Positions 17,772 through 24,103 of a stretch of DNA of 64,000 bases are shown piece after piece. Within the stretch, counting starts at the first letter, position 1. Each line of letters begins with the position of its first letter. A program made the position numbers and the translations under genes. This stretch comes from Gallaecimonas sp045291545 (GTDB lineage Bacteria; Pseudomonadota; Gammaproteobacteria; Enterobacterales; Gallaecimonadaceae), in the NCBI RefSeq assembly GCF_045291545.1, contig NZ_CP149514.1:2666001-2730000 (forward strand), written 5' to 3'. Below the pieces are notes generated by a model. The model did not search any database. It worked only from the letters and a program-made list of their open reading frames with translations, and had not been told where the DNA came from.

Positions 17772-17786
17772 TCTCCCTCGGCCAAT

Positions 17787-17816
17787 AAAAACGGCGCCTC
17801 ATGGCGCCGTTTTTTT
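17787..17816. terminator. Bidirectional terminator typA / methyltransferase
   Basis: A strong ACGGCGCC/GGCGCCGT stem with a TCAT loop is flanked by A5 and T7. It can end typA rightward and the convergent methyltransferase gene leftward. Confidence 0.9.
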
Positions 17817-17821
17817 ATGGC

Positions 17822-18412
17822 TCAGGCTGGTTTGCGGGCAACAATTTGCGTTACCGCCGCCCGGCCGGTGTGTAGCTCGCCTTCAATCACATCCCGCTCC
17901 AGTTCACGGGCGTGCAACCACTCCAGCCCCGGCAATTGTGCCTGTAGCTCGGCCAGGCTTAGCAGCCAGTCACGGTTTTTCGGGCCGCCGGTGCCAAAGG
18001 CCAGCTGCTCGGGGTGATACAACTCCGCCAGATAGACACCACCCGGGGCCAGTGCCGTGACAATACGGCTGTGCACGTCCTGCATTAGCTCCGGCGGCAG
18101 GTGGCAGAAGATATTGACGATACCGTGCCAGTGGCCATCACCCAGCTCTGCTTCAGCTAAATCACTGATGCGATAATCAAGGCTGACACCATGGGCTGAT
18201 GCCAAGGCCAAGGCCTTTTTTCGGCCATTTTCCGCACCATCAATGGCACTGACCTGGTGGCCCTGACGGGCCAGAAAAACACTGTTGCGGCCTTCACCTT
18301 CACCGATACTCAATACCTTGCCGGTGGGAAGGTGCTGAACGTAGTCGGCCAGAAAGCCGTTGGGCTCCGTGCCATAAACATAGTGATCTACTGCAAAACG
18401 ATCATTCCACAT
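17822..18412 (-). CDS. SAM-dependent methyltransferase, class I
   Basis: This 196-residue cytoplasmic protein has a seven-strand Rossmann methyltransferase fold. Motif I appears as VLSIGEGEGRNSVFLA near residue 35, an acidic motif II as VSAIDGAENG, and motif IV as GIVNIFCHLPPE. It resembles the small TehB-like methyltransferases, but the substrate cannot be told from sequence. It is convergent with typA. Its start marks the left boundary of the AT-rich integron region. Confidence 0.8.
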   Translation of the reverse strand: MWNDRFAVDHYVYGTEPNGFLADYVQHLPTGKVLSIGEGEGRNSVFLARQGHQVSAIDGAENGRKKALALASAHGVSLDYRISDLAEAELGDGHWHGIVNIFCHLPPELMQDVHSRIVTALAPGGVYLAELYHPEQLAFGTGGPKNRDWLLSLAELQAQLPGLEWLHARELERDVIEGELHTGRAAVTQIVARKPA

Positions 18413-18641
18413 GACAAACTCCCATTAATGACTAGCCGCAGCATAACTGAGCCGCCGGGCAATTTCAGGGCCGTTGACAGAAGCTGCGGCCTTTACCAGC
18501 TACAGTACCGACTCACTGACCACCAACCATCGGAGATAGCAGGGCGCCACCAACTACCGCATTCATACTGACCCAATGACGAACTAAAAGTGCCCTTCAG
18601 CACCAGTATTTCCACTACCCTCGACAATCGCCCCATGGGCG
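18413..18641. other. Gene-free left edge of the integron, possible degenerate attC
   Basis: I see no convincing gene here. A GCATAAC at 18441-18447 and a GTTGACA at 18473-18479 flank a GC-rich segment. They sit in the same relative order as the R' and R'' boxes of the attC sites further right, but the second box deviates from the consensus. An 8-bp inverted repeat (18435-18442/18483-18490) spans the same place. It may be the worn terminal attC of the array. Confidence 0.3.
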
Positions 18642-18830
18642 TCAAGATTCGGCAGTGCGGTTCAACTCAAGGTTTTCGATATTCATTCGGACTATTTGCC
18701 TTGAGTCCATATACATCTGGACGAGATCATTCTTATTAATTCCAGACTCCTATGGGAATGCCTCTATTTCTGACAGGCTACTATCAAGAAGCTCGATTGC
18801 TTTTATTTCGCACTCTCTATCACTACTCAT
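18642..18830 (-). pseudogene. Small reading frame broken by an amber codon
   Basis: The ATG at 18828-18830 opens a frame (MSSDRECEIKAIELLDSS...) that meets TAG at 18750-18752 and continues in frame to TGA at 18642-18644. Read through, it is 61 codons of ordinary amino-acid composition with a plausible helical, acidic character. I do not recognise a family. It lies beyond the last clear attC, next to another broken frame, so it is best read as a decayed cassette gene. Confidence 0.45.
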
Positions 18831-18872
18831 AAAATCACTTGATTTTCTTGCTCATTAGTTTTTGTACGATAT

Positions 18873-19312
18873 TTATTCTTCCGAATGAACCCATTGTGAG
18901 TGCAAATAGTAAACGCTGTATTCATTCGCGTACAGAATCGCTACTACCGGATCTGAAGGATCTTTTTGTGTGCTAACCGCAACGAGGGTTGGTGTTTTAA
19001 TTGCGCGGCATGATTTATATTTGTCGAGTACAGACAGAGAGTATTCCCCCTCTTTCTATAACCCAATTATATGCATTCTCTTTTTCCGCAAGTAAAACTG
19101 CCTGGGTTAAGGATTTATGGGCCATCCGCATATTTGTCTAGGTTTAGCCGATAATCTTGAAATTTCTCGCAATCATCCATCAGCCGTGCTCGATCAGATT
19201 CAGTTAAATTTCCATTTTGCTTGATCTACTTAGAGACACCTTCTTCACATGTGGCATTTACGATACAAGGAACTGCTAAAAACGCTAATACAAATACTCT
19301 CAACATTTTCAT
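18873..19312 (-). pseudogene. Decayed cassette gene with signal peptide
   Basis: The ATG at 19310-19312 starts a clear signal peptide (MKMLRVFVLAFLAVPCIVNA). The frame is then broken by TAG at 19226-19228 and continues for 36 codons. It appears to shift frame near 19118-19130 and again at a G5 run near 19045, after which a good frame ends (YYLHSQWVHSEE) at 18873-18875. Restored, it would be an exported protein of about 145 residues. I do not recognise the family. It is the ninth cassette counted from attI and has no clear attC of its own. Confidence 0.6.
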
Positions 19313-19343
19313 CGTTATTTCCATTTGCTCGATCCGTGAGGAT

Positions 19344-19439
19344 TACTAACGCCCGCATTTGAGGCCGTAGTGTAGGCGAGAAGCGCCGGAACGGAGATCC
19401 CAGGCCACAAAGTGGCCGCCCAAGATGCGCTTGTTATGT
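19344..19439 (-). repeat. attC site 8
   Basis: A 96-bp attC closes the 101-residue cassette gene. On the minus strand R'' is ACATAAC and R' is GTTAGTA, enclosing a long imperfect inverted repeat with AACAAGCGC and GGGCGTTAG edges. R'' is the exact complement of this cassette's own leading R' at 19755-19761. Confidence 0.88.
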
Positions 19440-19739
19440 GCTTGGATAGTAAACAATTGAGCTCCCCTCAGCTAATGCCTCTTCGTAGAATCCAGAAAAC
19501 ACGCGATAATTATCTGTGTTGAGCACATCGACCACTAACGCCTTCCCTGTAATATTTTTGATGTTAGAAAAGCCATATCTTAAACATTCGGCCTTGGCTA
19601 AATCGAAATCTATTTCTTGGTCATCTTGAGCTAAAAATAAAATACATTTGTGAATGTGGTTCAGTTCGGGATGGTTGTAGTCATATTCATTGCCACCTAC
19701 AAACTCACCTTCAAATCCATACAATATGATAGTCTTCAC
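19434..19739 (-). CDS. Integron cassette protein of unknown function (101 aa)
   Basis: I do not recognise this acidic 101-residue protein. It has no signal peptide or membrane segment and looks like a compact alpha/beta domain (VKTIILYGFEGEFV at the N-terminus, ALVVDVLNTDNYRVFSGFYEEAL toward the C-terminus). I chose the GTG at 19737-19739; the open frame further upstream is made of attC sequence. The TAA stop lies inside the R'' box of the following attC. It is cassette 8 from attI. Confidence 0.7.
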   Translation of the reverse strand: MKTIILYGFEGEFVGGNEYDYNHPELNHIHKCILFLAQDDQEIDFDLAKAECLRYGFSNIKNITGKALVVDVLNTDNYRVFSGFYEEALAEGSSIVYYPST

Positions 19740-19754
19740 TGAACTCTCTCTGAC

Positions 19755-19838
19755 ACATAACGTTTGGCTAAGGGGCGGCCCGCCGCAGGCGGGGCGTCCC
19801 AACGAGCAACACGAGCATGTTTGAGCCGCTTGTTAGCC
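19755..19838 (-). repeat. attC site 7
   Basis: An 84-bp attC follows the RDD cassette. On the minus strand R'' is GGCTAAC and R' is GTTATGT, with a strong CGCCCCGCC/GGCGGG-type inner hairpin. R'' matches the complement of this cassette's leading box at 20316-20322. Confidence 0.88.
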
Positions 19839-20294
19839 ATTGAACGAAACAGGCTTAGGGTTTCGGTCTTTTTTTCTTACGACTACGGTGCCTGCAAGTT
19901 TGTCATGCCACCCTTGCTTGCGATCGTCGAATGCGACCCAGACGTACCCTAGGCCAAGAGGAATAAGCGACAGGTAGTAAGCAAAGTAACGACCAATTAG
20001 TTGGCCAGTGCTGGGAGCATTACCTGTTTTTGCGTCCACGATTTTTGCAGATATAGCCATTTTTCCTGGGGTGGCTTGTTTTGCCACCCAGAATAAAATT
20101 ACAGCGACGACTGGAAATACCCATGACAGTAAGAAATCCATAGGGCCTTGAACAATTTTTTCACTTTCCCAATACGACTCGCCATAGAACGCAGTAAGGA
20201 GAGGCCAAATAATCACTCCGAGTAGTACAGTATCAATCAAAGATGCACCAGCGCGCGGCCAGAATCCCACATATTCAAGTTCTTCAGTGTTCAT
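19833..20294 (-). CDS. RDD-family membrane protein (cassette 7)
   Basis: The 153-residue protein has the RDD signature: Arg in FWPRAGASLIDTVLL near the N-terminus and two Asp positions (AFDDRKQGWHDKLAGT) near the C-terminus, plus about three membrane segments (15-38, 55-75, 108-128). RDD proteins are small inner-membrane proteins, some implicated in ion transport; they are frequent integron cassettes. The stop TAA lies in the attC R'' box. The start follows an AGGG sequence. Confidence 0.85.
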   Translation of the reverse strand: MNTEELEYVGFWPRAGASLIDTVLLGVIIWPLLTAFYGESYWESEKIVQGPMDFLLSWVFPVVAVILFWVAKQATPGKMAISAKIVDAKTGNAPSTGQLIGRYFAYYLSLIPLGLGYVWVAFDDRKQGWHDKLAGTVVVRKKDRNPKPVSFNG

Positions 20295-20315
20295 AGGTTT
20301 TCCCTTTGTTTTTAT

Positions 20316-20385
20316 GGCTAACGCCCGAAATCAGCGGCGCCGAATCGCGTAGCGGGTTGGCGTCCACTGGATTGAGTTGTTAGCC
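20316..20385 (-). repeat. attC site 6
   Basis: A 70-bp attC follows the TraB-like cassette. On the minus strand R'' is GGCTAAC and R' is GTTAGCC, with AACTCAATCCAG and GGGCGTTAG edges typical of attC. R'' differs at one base from the complement of this cassette's leading R' at 21366-21372. Confidence 0.88.
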
Positions 20386-20417
20386 GCAAACAATTTCATG
20401 CGAACGATAGAAGTGCA

Positions 20418-21329
20418 TTACAACTGTGTGACGGTGAAGCCATCTGCGCGCAGCAGTTCAAGAAGATTACTCGGTCCGAAGAGATGACCTGTACCCACGA
20501 CCACGAACGCCGGATCGCCATCGGTTACGAGTAATTTGTTCAAGGCCTTCGCCCAGCGCTTGTTGCGGTCAGCAACGAGGAGCTTGTAGATTTTGGGGTG
20601 ACCTGCAAACCTTTGGTGAGACATACGCGCCAACTGGACGGTATCGCCGGTGCGCCAGGCGCGAACGATAGTTGCCTTTGTATCTGGTAGCTTGACAAGC
20701 TCTTTTGCAACCATCGAAAGCCATGTCGCTTGCTTTTTGGCGGGAATAGCCGCAAACGTTTTTAGCTGGTTGGGGAATGACTCGAATGCAGACACGCGCA
20801 TTTGCTGCTGTTCGGCCTTTGCGTACAGGTACGGGCCGAGCTGCTGCTTCGGGTCAATCCCGTACTTCGCATTCGCTGCCTTGCTAAGAACGAGACATGC
20901 CAGCCATGGTTGGAGATGCGTGATGTTGCCGAATGGCAATGTAAAGGCAGTTGCAGCTTGCTTGACGTTTGTTAACTGATCATCGGTAAGCAAACTGCTA
21001 AGCGACTTGTCCGGCGGCAATACACCCAGCTTGCGAATGAGTTGTTGCACCTGTGCCGGGTCCTGCGCGTCCGTGCCGCCTTCGGTGACAAGTTCTTTGG
21101 ATTGCGAGAACGCTCTGGTCATGGCGTCTGGCAACGGATAGTCCTTCGACGAGAGGACAGAGACCTCACCGGCTAAGAACAGCGTTCGATGCGAAGACGT
21201 AACCTTCCAAAGTAAGGTCTTGGACGAGCCTTGAACGGATGGTGTCGCTGGCTGACCGGCTAACGCTGAGCCAATCGTGCCGAGTGCTACAAACGCGAGT
21301 AGTACGAAAGTACAAGCGCTCTTCGTCAT
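20418..21329 (-). CDS. TraB/GumN-family protein with altered first motif (cassette 6)
   Basis: This 303-residue exported protein has a signal peptide (about 1-24) and TraB/GumN-type content: LLWKVTSSHRTLFLAGEVSVL near the N-terminus and FVVVGTGHLFGPSNLLELLRADGF at the C-terminus. The family is thought to be metalloprotease-like, with two Gx2H motifs. The C-terminal one (GTGH) is present, but the N-terminal position reads GEVS rather than GxxH, so activity may be lost or altered. A strong SD (GGAGAGG) precedes the ATG. It is the largest cassette in the array. Confidence 0.82.
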   Translation of the reverse strand: MTKSACTFVLLAFVALGTIGSALAGQPATPSVQGSSKTLLWKVTSSHRTLFLAGEVSVLSSKDYPLPDAMTRAFSQSKELVTEGGTDAQDPAQVQQLIRKLGVLPPDKSLSSLLTDDQLTNVKQAATAFTLPFGNITHLQPWLACLVLSKAANAKYGIDPKQQLGPYLYAKAEQQQMRVSAFESFPNQLKTFAAIPAKKQATWLSMVAKELVKLPDTKATIVRAWRTGDTVQLARMSHQRFAGHPKIYKLLVADRNKRWAKALNKLLVTDGDPAFVVVGTGHLFGPSNLLELLRADGFTVTQL

Positions 21330-21365
21330 GTGTGTTACCTCTCCATTTTTTGCGCCGCTCTTGGC

Positions 21366-21435
21366 TGCTAACGTGATAGCTCAGCCGAGAGGAGCCGCAA
21401 CGCGGCGACGAATCGGCTGGAGCGCCTTGTTAGCG
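21366..21435 (-). repeat. attC site 5
   Basis: A 70-bp attC follows the DUF6438 cassette. On the minus strand R'' is CGCTAAC and R' is GTTAGCA, with an imperfect inverted repeat between AACAAGGCGCTCCAGCC and GGCTGAGC. The stop codon of the preceding gene lies within R''. Confidence 0.85.
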
Positions 21436-21930
21436 GTTTTCACCGACCCATCGCTCCGTAACAAAGATTTTGTCAAGTTCATCCTCAAGTGAAAGCAAGT
21501 CTTTCTCTCTGTCAAAACCACGGCAGCCAGTATTGTGCCGTATCTCCTTAGTATACTTTTTAGTTTGCACAAGGATTCTTATTGATGGGTTATCCGTCCA
21601 ATCTTCTTTACAACCGTCAGACTTACCGTAAACGTAATAATCCTTAAAGTCTTTTATTTTAGCTTTCTCTAATAGAGCAAGCGCACGTTTAAATGCACTA
21701 GATTCTCCATGCCCTGTATATAAACCACGACGTTTAACATATTTGCGACCCTCCCAAATAAATTCTCCGTTTTCAAACACAGTAATTATGTATGACGGGC
21801 ATTTACCAAAACAGGTGGTACGCTGTAATTGAATGACTTGCGCTCTTGAGCCCGCGCTTGGTTCTTGCGCTTGGGCTCCATACCCAAATACAAAACAAGC
21901 CAAGAAAATTAATGTTCCAGAAGTTTTCAT
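21430..21930 (-). CDS. DUF6438-type exported protein (cassette 5)
   Basis: The 166-residue protein has a signal peptide (1-21) and an N-terminal segment LQRTTCFGKCPSYIITVFENGEF, the CxGxCPxY pattern of DUF6438 proteins, whose function is unknown. Four cysteines remain in the mature part (in CFGKC, DGCKED and TGCRGF), so disulfides are likely in the periplasm. I start at the ATG at 21930; the frame further upstream is attC sequence. The TAA stop is embedded in the attC R'' box. Confidence 0.8.
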   Translation of the reverse strand: MKTSGTLIFLACFVFGYGAQAQEPSAGSRAQVIQLQRTTCFGKCPSYIITVFENGEFIWEGRKYVKRRGLYTGHGESSAFKRALALLEKAKIKDFKDYYVYGKSDGCKEDWTDNPSIRILVQTKKYTKEIRHNTGCRGFDREKDLLSLEDELDKIFVTERWVGENR

Positions 21931-21938
21931 TCGTTTAT

Positions 21939-22050
21939 CCCTAACGCCGCGCTCAGCGGGCCAAGTAATTCCGCGCCTTTTGTGGTATGAGCGTAGCGAC
22001 CACAAAAAGCGCGGAATGGAGGTAGGTCCGACTGAAGCGCTTTGTTATTC
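21939..22050 (-). repeat. attC site 4
   Basis: A 112-bp attC, the longest in the array, follows the zinc-ribbon cassette. On the minus strand R'' is GAATAAC and R' is GTTAGGG. The interior has a long inverted repeat (TTCCGCGCTTTTTGTGGT pairing with ACCACAAAAGGCGCGGAA). Confidence 0.88.
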
Positions 22051-22061
22051 GATTTCATTTT

Positions 22062-22457
22062 TTAAGCTCCATGAAATGGGTTTTTAGATGACATGTTATT
22101 GCCACAATACGCACAAACCAAAGATGTTGACAACATCACCCTGCCACAACCTTGACAAGTAACTTTCTCTTTTGCGAACGAAACCTTACCGTCCCTTTTT
22201 CCATCCATTAAATCAATTGTTTCGACATATTTTCTTAAATCGGACTCTAGCAATCCTGAGTGGTCTCTTAATAATGACCACATAGCTAAAGTTACCAACT
22301 TCAGTTGTTCATGACGCCTTTCAAGCTCTCTTAACCTTCGCTCTAAATTTAGGTTTTGACCATCTTGATATTTGGCTTTTTCCCGACCTAACTCTATATC
22401 CTTTTTTACGTCACTAATTTGACCTTGTTGAAATAAATCCCAAAACAAATCAATCAC
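22062..22457 (-). CDS. Coiled-coil protein with C-terminal zinc ribbon (cassette 4)
   Basis: This 131-residue protein has a charged, heptad-like region around residues 15-60 and ends in a CxxC-x11-CxxC module (CQGCGRVM...CAYCGNNM) that should bind zinc. No family is recognised. I use the GTG at 22455-22457, preceded by GAGGAG. The alternative ATG at 22485-22487 lies inside the attC R' box and would add ten residues. There is no signal peptide, so it is probably cytoplasmic, perhaps nucleic-acid or protein binding, which is inference. Confidence 0.7.
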   Translation of the reverse strand: MIDLFWDLFQQGQISDVKKDIELGREKAKYQDGQNLNLERRLRELERRHEQLKLVTLAMWSLLRDHSGLLESDLRKYVETIDLMDGKRDGKVSFAKEKVTCQGCGRVMLSTSLVCAYCGNNMSSKNPFHGA

Positions 22458-22483
22458 ATAAACTCCTCGATTTATTTCCTTGC

Positions 22484-22564
22484 GCATAACGCCTGGCATG
22501 TGGGGCTGGCAACCGCAAAGCGAAGCGGCGCGGTTGGCAGTACCACACGATGCTATTGTTAGGC
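22484..22564 (-). repeat. attC site 3
   Basis: An 81-bp attC with canonical boxes: on the minus strand R'' is GCCTAAC and R' is GTTATGC. The interior has a strong CCAACCGCGCCGCTTCGC / GCGGTTG hairpin. R'' is the exact complement of the cassette's leading box at 22960-22966. Confidence 0.92.
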
Positions 22565-22565
22565 A

Positions 22566-22952
22566 TTATTGCGCTACTCCATCTTTCCAAGCGTAATAGC
22601 TGCCTGTGGAAAACAAATGCTTTAGGTTCTTACTATCAACCCAAGGATAACGGGATAGATATGCTTCTTTCCATTTGGATTCATCTATATCTTTTCCTTG
22701 TTTCTCTGCCATTGAATAAACCAGATCATGTCCGTATTTCATGGCATCTTGAGCAATGGCATTATATTTATTCAATTCTTCTTGTGTGAAATGCGGATAC
22801 ACCTTACTTAAGCGCTCTTGAATTGGTTTTAACCATTCATCTCCCCACTCTTGTGCTAGGTCCAGCGCATAGTTTAATAGTGCTTCTTCACCTTGTTTTT
22901 TGATATTTGGCTTGCGACGCCGAAAAAGTAGTGTAAGAAGCTTGTTTATCAT
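22566..22952 (-). CDS. Cassette protein of unknown function (128 aa, cassette 3)
   Basis: The 128-residue protein is probably mostly helical and rich in Lys, Glu and Trp; the N-terminus is hydrophobic then basic (MINKLLTLLFRRRKP), too short for a typical signal peptide. No family is recognised. The TAA/attC spacing is as expected for a cassette. No strong Shine-Dalgarno precedes the ATG, so translation may be weak or coupled. Confidence 0.7.
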   Translation of the reverse strand: MINKLLTLLFRRRKPNIKKQGEEALLNYALDLAQEWGDEWLKPIQERLSKVYPHFTQEELNKYNAIAQDAMKYGHDLVYSMAEKQGKDIDESKWKEAYLSRYPWVDSKNLKHLFSTGSYYAWKDGVAQ

Positions 22953-22959
22953 TTTTTAT

Positions 22960-23024
22960 GCCTAACGCCAGCAGAATGGAGGTCCCAGGTCACGCAGTGG
23001 CCAAACTGGCTGCGTTTGTTATGT
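22960..23024 (-). repeat. attC site 2
   Basis: A 65-bp attC: on the minus strand R'' is ACATAAC and R' is GTTAGGC, the latter a perfect consensus core. The interior shares the GGCCACT...CCTGGGA element with attC 8, suggesting related origin. R'' complements the cassette's leading box at 23347-23353 exactly. Confidence 0.9.
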
Positions 23025-23028
23025 ATGA

Positions 23029-23343
23029 CTAGCATGACAACACCTTAGCGTAACCCATAATTTTATTTGCTTCATACACGTGCCAAGTAAATCCAGGTTG
23101 AAAAAGCTCTTTGTCTTGAGTGGCTATGATGCAATTTAATGTAGCCTCACAACTCTCCCCCGGTTTGAGAAGTTCATGATCGCTAAATTCCACTTGTCCT
23201 AAAAATGTGTAATCACGCCCGGGTATCCAATGATTGGGACGAATACCAGTTCCGTAGCCCTTACGACTCTCCATGCAGCTTTGATGCAACCCTATTTCTA
23301 TTTTTAGGGTTAATTCCGTAGTCTCCAATTCTTGAGCACTCAT
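23029..23343 (-). CDS. Small beta-rich cassette protein (104 aa, cassette 2)
   Basis: This 104-residue protein has a segment (YGTGIRPNHWIPGRDYTFLGQVEF ... LKPGESCEATL) that recalls the third domain of elongation factor Tu, a small beta barrel. I offer this only as a fold resemblance. No signal peptide is seen. The ATG lies only about ten nucleotides inside the cassette, with no Shine-Dalgarno sequence, so initiation may depend on upstream translation. Confidence 0.65.
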   Translation of the reverse strand: MSAQELETTELTLKIEIGLHQSCMESRKGYGTGIRPNHWIPGRDYTFLGQVEFSDHELLKPGESCEATLNCIIATQDKELFQPGFTWHVYEANKIMGYAKVLSC

Positions 23344-23346
23344 GAC

Positions 23347-23392
23347 ACATAACGCCCGGCTAAACGGAGCGAATTTGAGCCGCTTGTTAAGT
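23347..23392 (-). repeat. attC site 1
   Basis: A short, 46-bp attC next to the first cassette. On the minus strand R'' is ACTTAAC and R' is GTTATGT. R'' is the exact complement of the GTTAAGT at the attI junction, which is the expected signature of a cassette's own two ends. Confidence 0.88.
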
Positions 23393-23394
23393 GT

Positions 23395-23847
23395 TTACAG
23401 GGCACGATAGTAGACATCAATATTGTGTGATGTGGCTAAATACTTTGACCCCTTTTGAGAAAAACAAACTTTCCTAACTTCCTTTTCTTCGTAGTTGTCT
23501 CCACCCACGATGGTTTGGTTTAGAGTCGTTGAGCTTGCACAAAAGCTATTGCCACCCACAGATTCAATGACTGTATTTTCAGGTGTGGAACGTGGCATAG
23601 AGCTTGGTTTGCCGACAGCTTTCATCGATGCCAATAACTGGCGTTTTGAAACAGACCGAGTATCCGCCCCCATGCCTGGGATATGCAAAGTTTGACTGAT
23701 TTTATATTCCTTACCAAGCCACGGAGAGAATAAAGATACATCATTACTCATGTAAGCTTTTTCGAAATCGAGATAAATTGCAATTTTCTCGTCACCTGCT
23801 TGTGCGAAAGCAGATAACAAGACAACGATCCATAATAGATGCTTCAT
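23395..23847 (-). CDS. Exported cassette protein of unknown function (cassette 1)
   Basis: The 150-residue protein has a signal peptide (1-17, ending AQAG) and a mature region without recognised domain; its first part (DEKIAIYLDFEKAYMSNDVSLFSPWLGKEY) recalls small NTF2-like proteins, which is a weak guess. Two cysteines are present in the mature part. The ATG at 23847 follows AAGGAAG within the cassette leader; the longer open frame would cross the attI junction. It is the attI-proximal, so presumably best expressed, cassette. Confidence 0.75.
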   Translation of the reverse strand: MKHLLWIVVLLSAFAQAGDEKIAIYLDFEKAYMSNDVSLFSPWLGKEYKISQTLHIPGMGADTRSVSKRQLLASMKAVGKPSSMPRSTPENTVIESVGGNSFCASSTTLNQTIVGGDNYEEKEVRKVCFSQKGSKYLATSHNIDVYYRAL

Positions 23848-23859
23848 ACTCTTCCTTAC

Positions 23860-23866
23860 ACTTAAC
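23860..23866 (-). other. attI core, junction with first cassette
   Basis: On the minus strand the sequence is GTTAAGT, matching GTTRRRY, with the crossover expected between G (23866) and TT (23865). To its left begins cassette 1, whose distal R'' (23386-23392) is the complementary ACTTAAC. To its right lies non-cassette leader leading to the divergent integrase relic. The extent of attI on the integrase side cannot be set from sequence alone. Confidence 0.8.
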
Positions 23867-24103
23867 ATTTTAATACCGCGCATGCGTGTTTTTGCTCAAG
23901 CAAAGAACCGAGGAGATGCTACTAACTGACTGTATAGACTGGATAAATGATGAATCACAGCCATTCTCCTCCGTTGAAAACGAGCATGCGCATTTGTATG
24001 ACATTTTGTGCGTAGTATCCCACTACACAATGTCCATAATTATCTGATACTGAAACATTTTAAGCGCTGATTCCAGTAGCAAATGAGCACAGGAGGTGCT
24101 GAC
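23867..24103. other. Integron leader between attI and intI relic
   Basis: This 237-bp stretch would hold the rest of attI, the cassette promoter Pc and the intI promoter. I see no promoter good enough to call. It contains a 22-codon minus-strand ORF with a strong ribosome-binding sequence, listed separately. A partial CTGTATA at 23930 hints at a LexA half-site, but the second half is missing. Confidence 0.5.
23896..23964 (-). CDS. Possible attI leader peptide (22 aa)
   Basis: An ATG at 23962-23964 is preceded by GGAGGAG and opens a 22-codon frame ending in TGA at 23896-23898, just upstream of the attI core. Class 1 integrons carry a comparable short ORF in attI1 (orf11) that boosts translation of cassettes lacking a ribosome-binding site. 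By analogy this may do the same. The SD-to-ATG spacing is short, so this remains tentative. Confidence 0.35.
   Translation of the reverse strand: MAVIHHLSSLYSQLVASPRFFA

Noticed and set aside
18655..18858. Plus-strand open frame of 67 codons at the left end of the integron
   Set aside because: The opposite strand reads as a broken but protein-like frame in the cassette direction; the plus frame has no ribosome-binding site or recognisable sequence.
23925..23957. Possible LexA box for intI in the attI-intI gap
   Set aside because: A CTGTATA half-site is present, but no matching ACAG lies at the required spacing, so I do not call SOS control.
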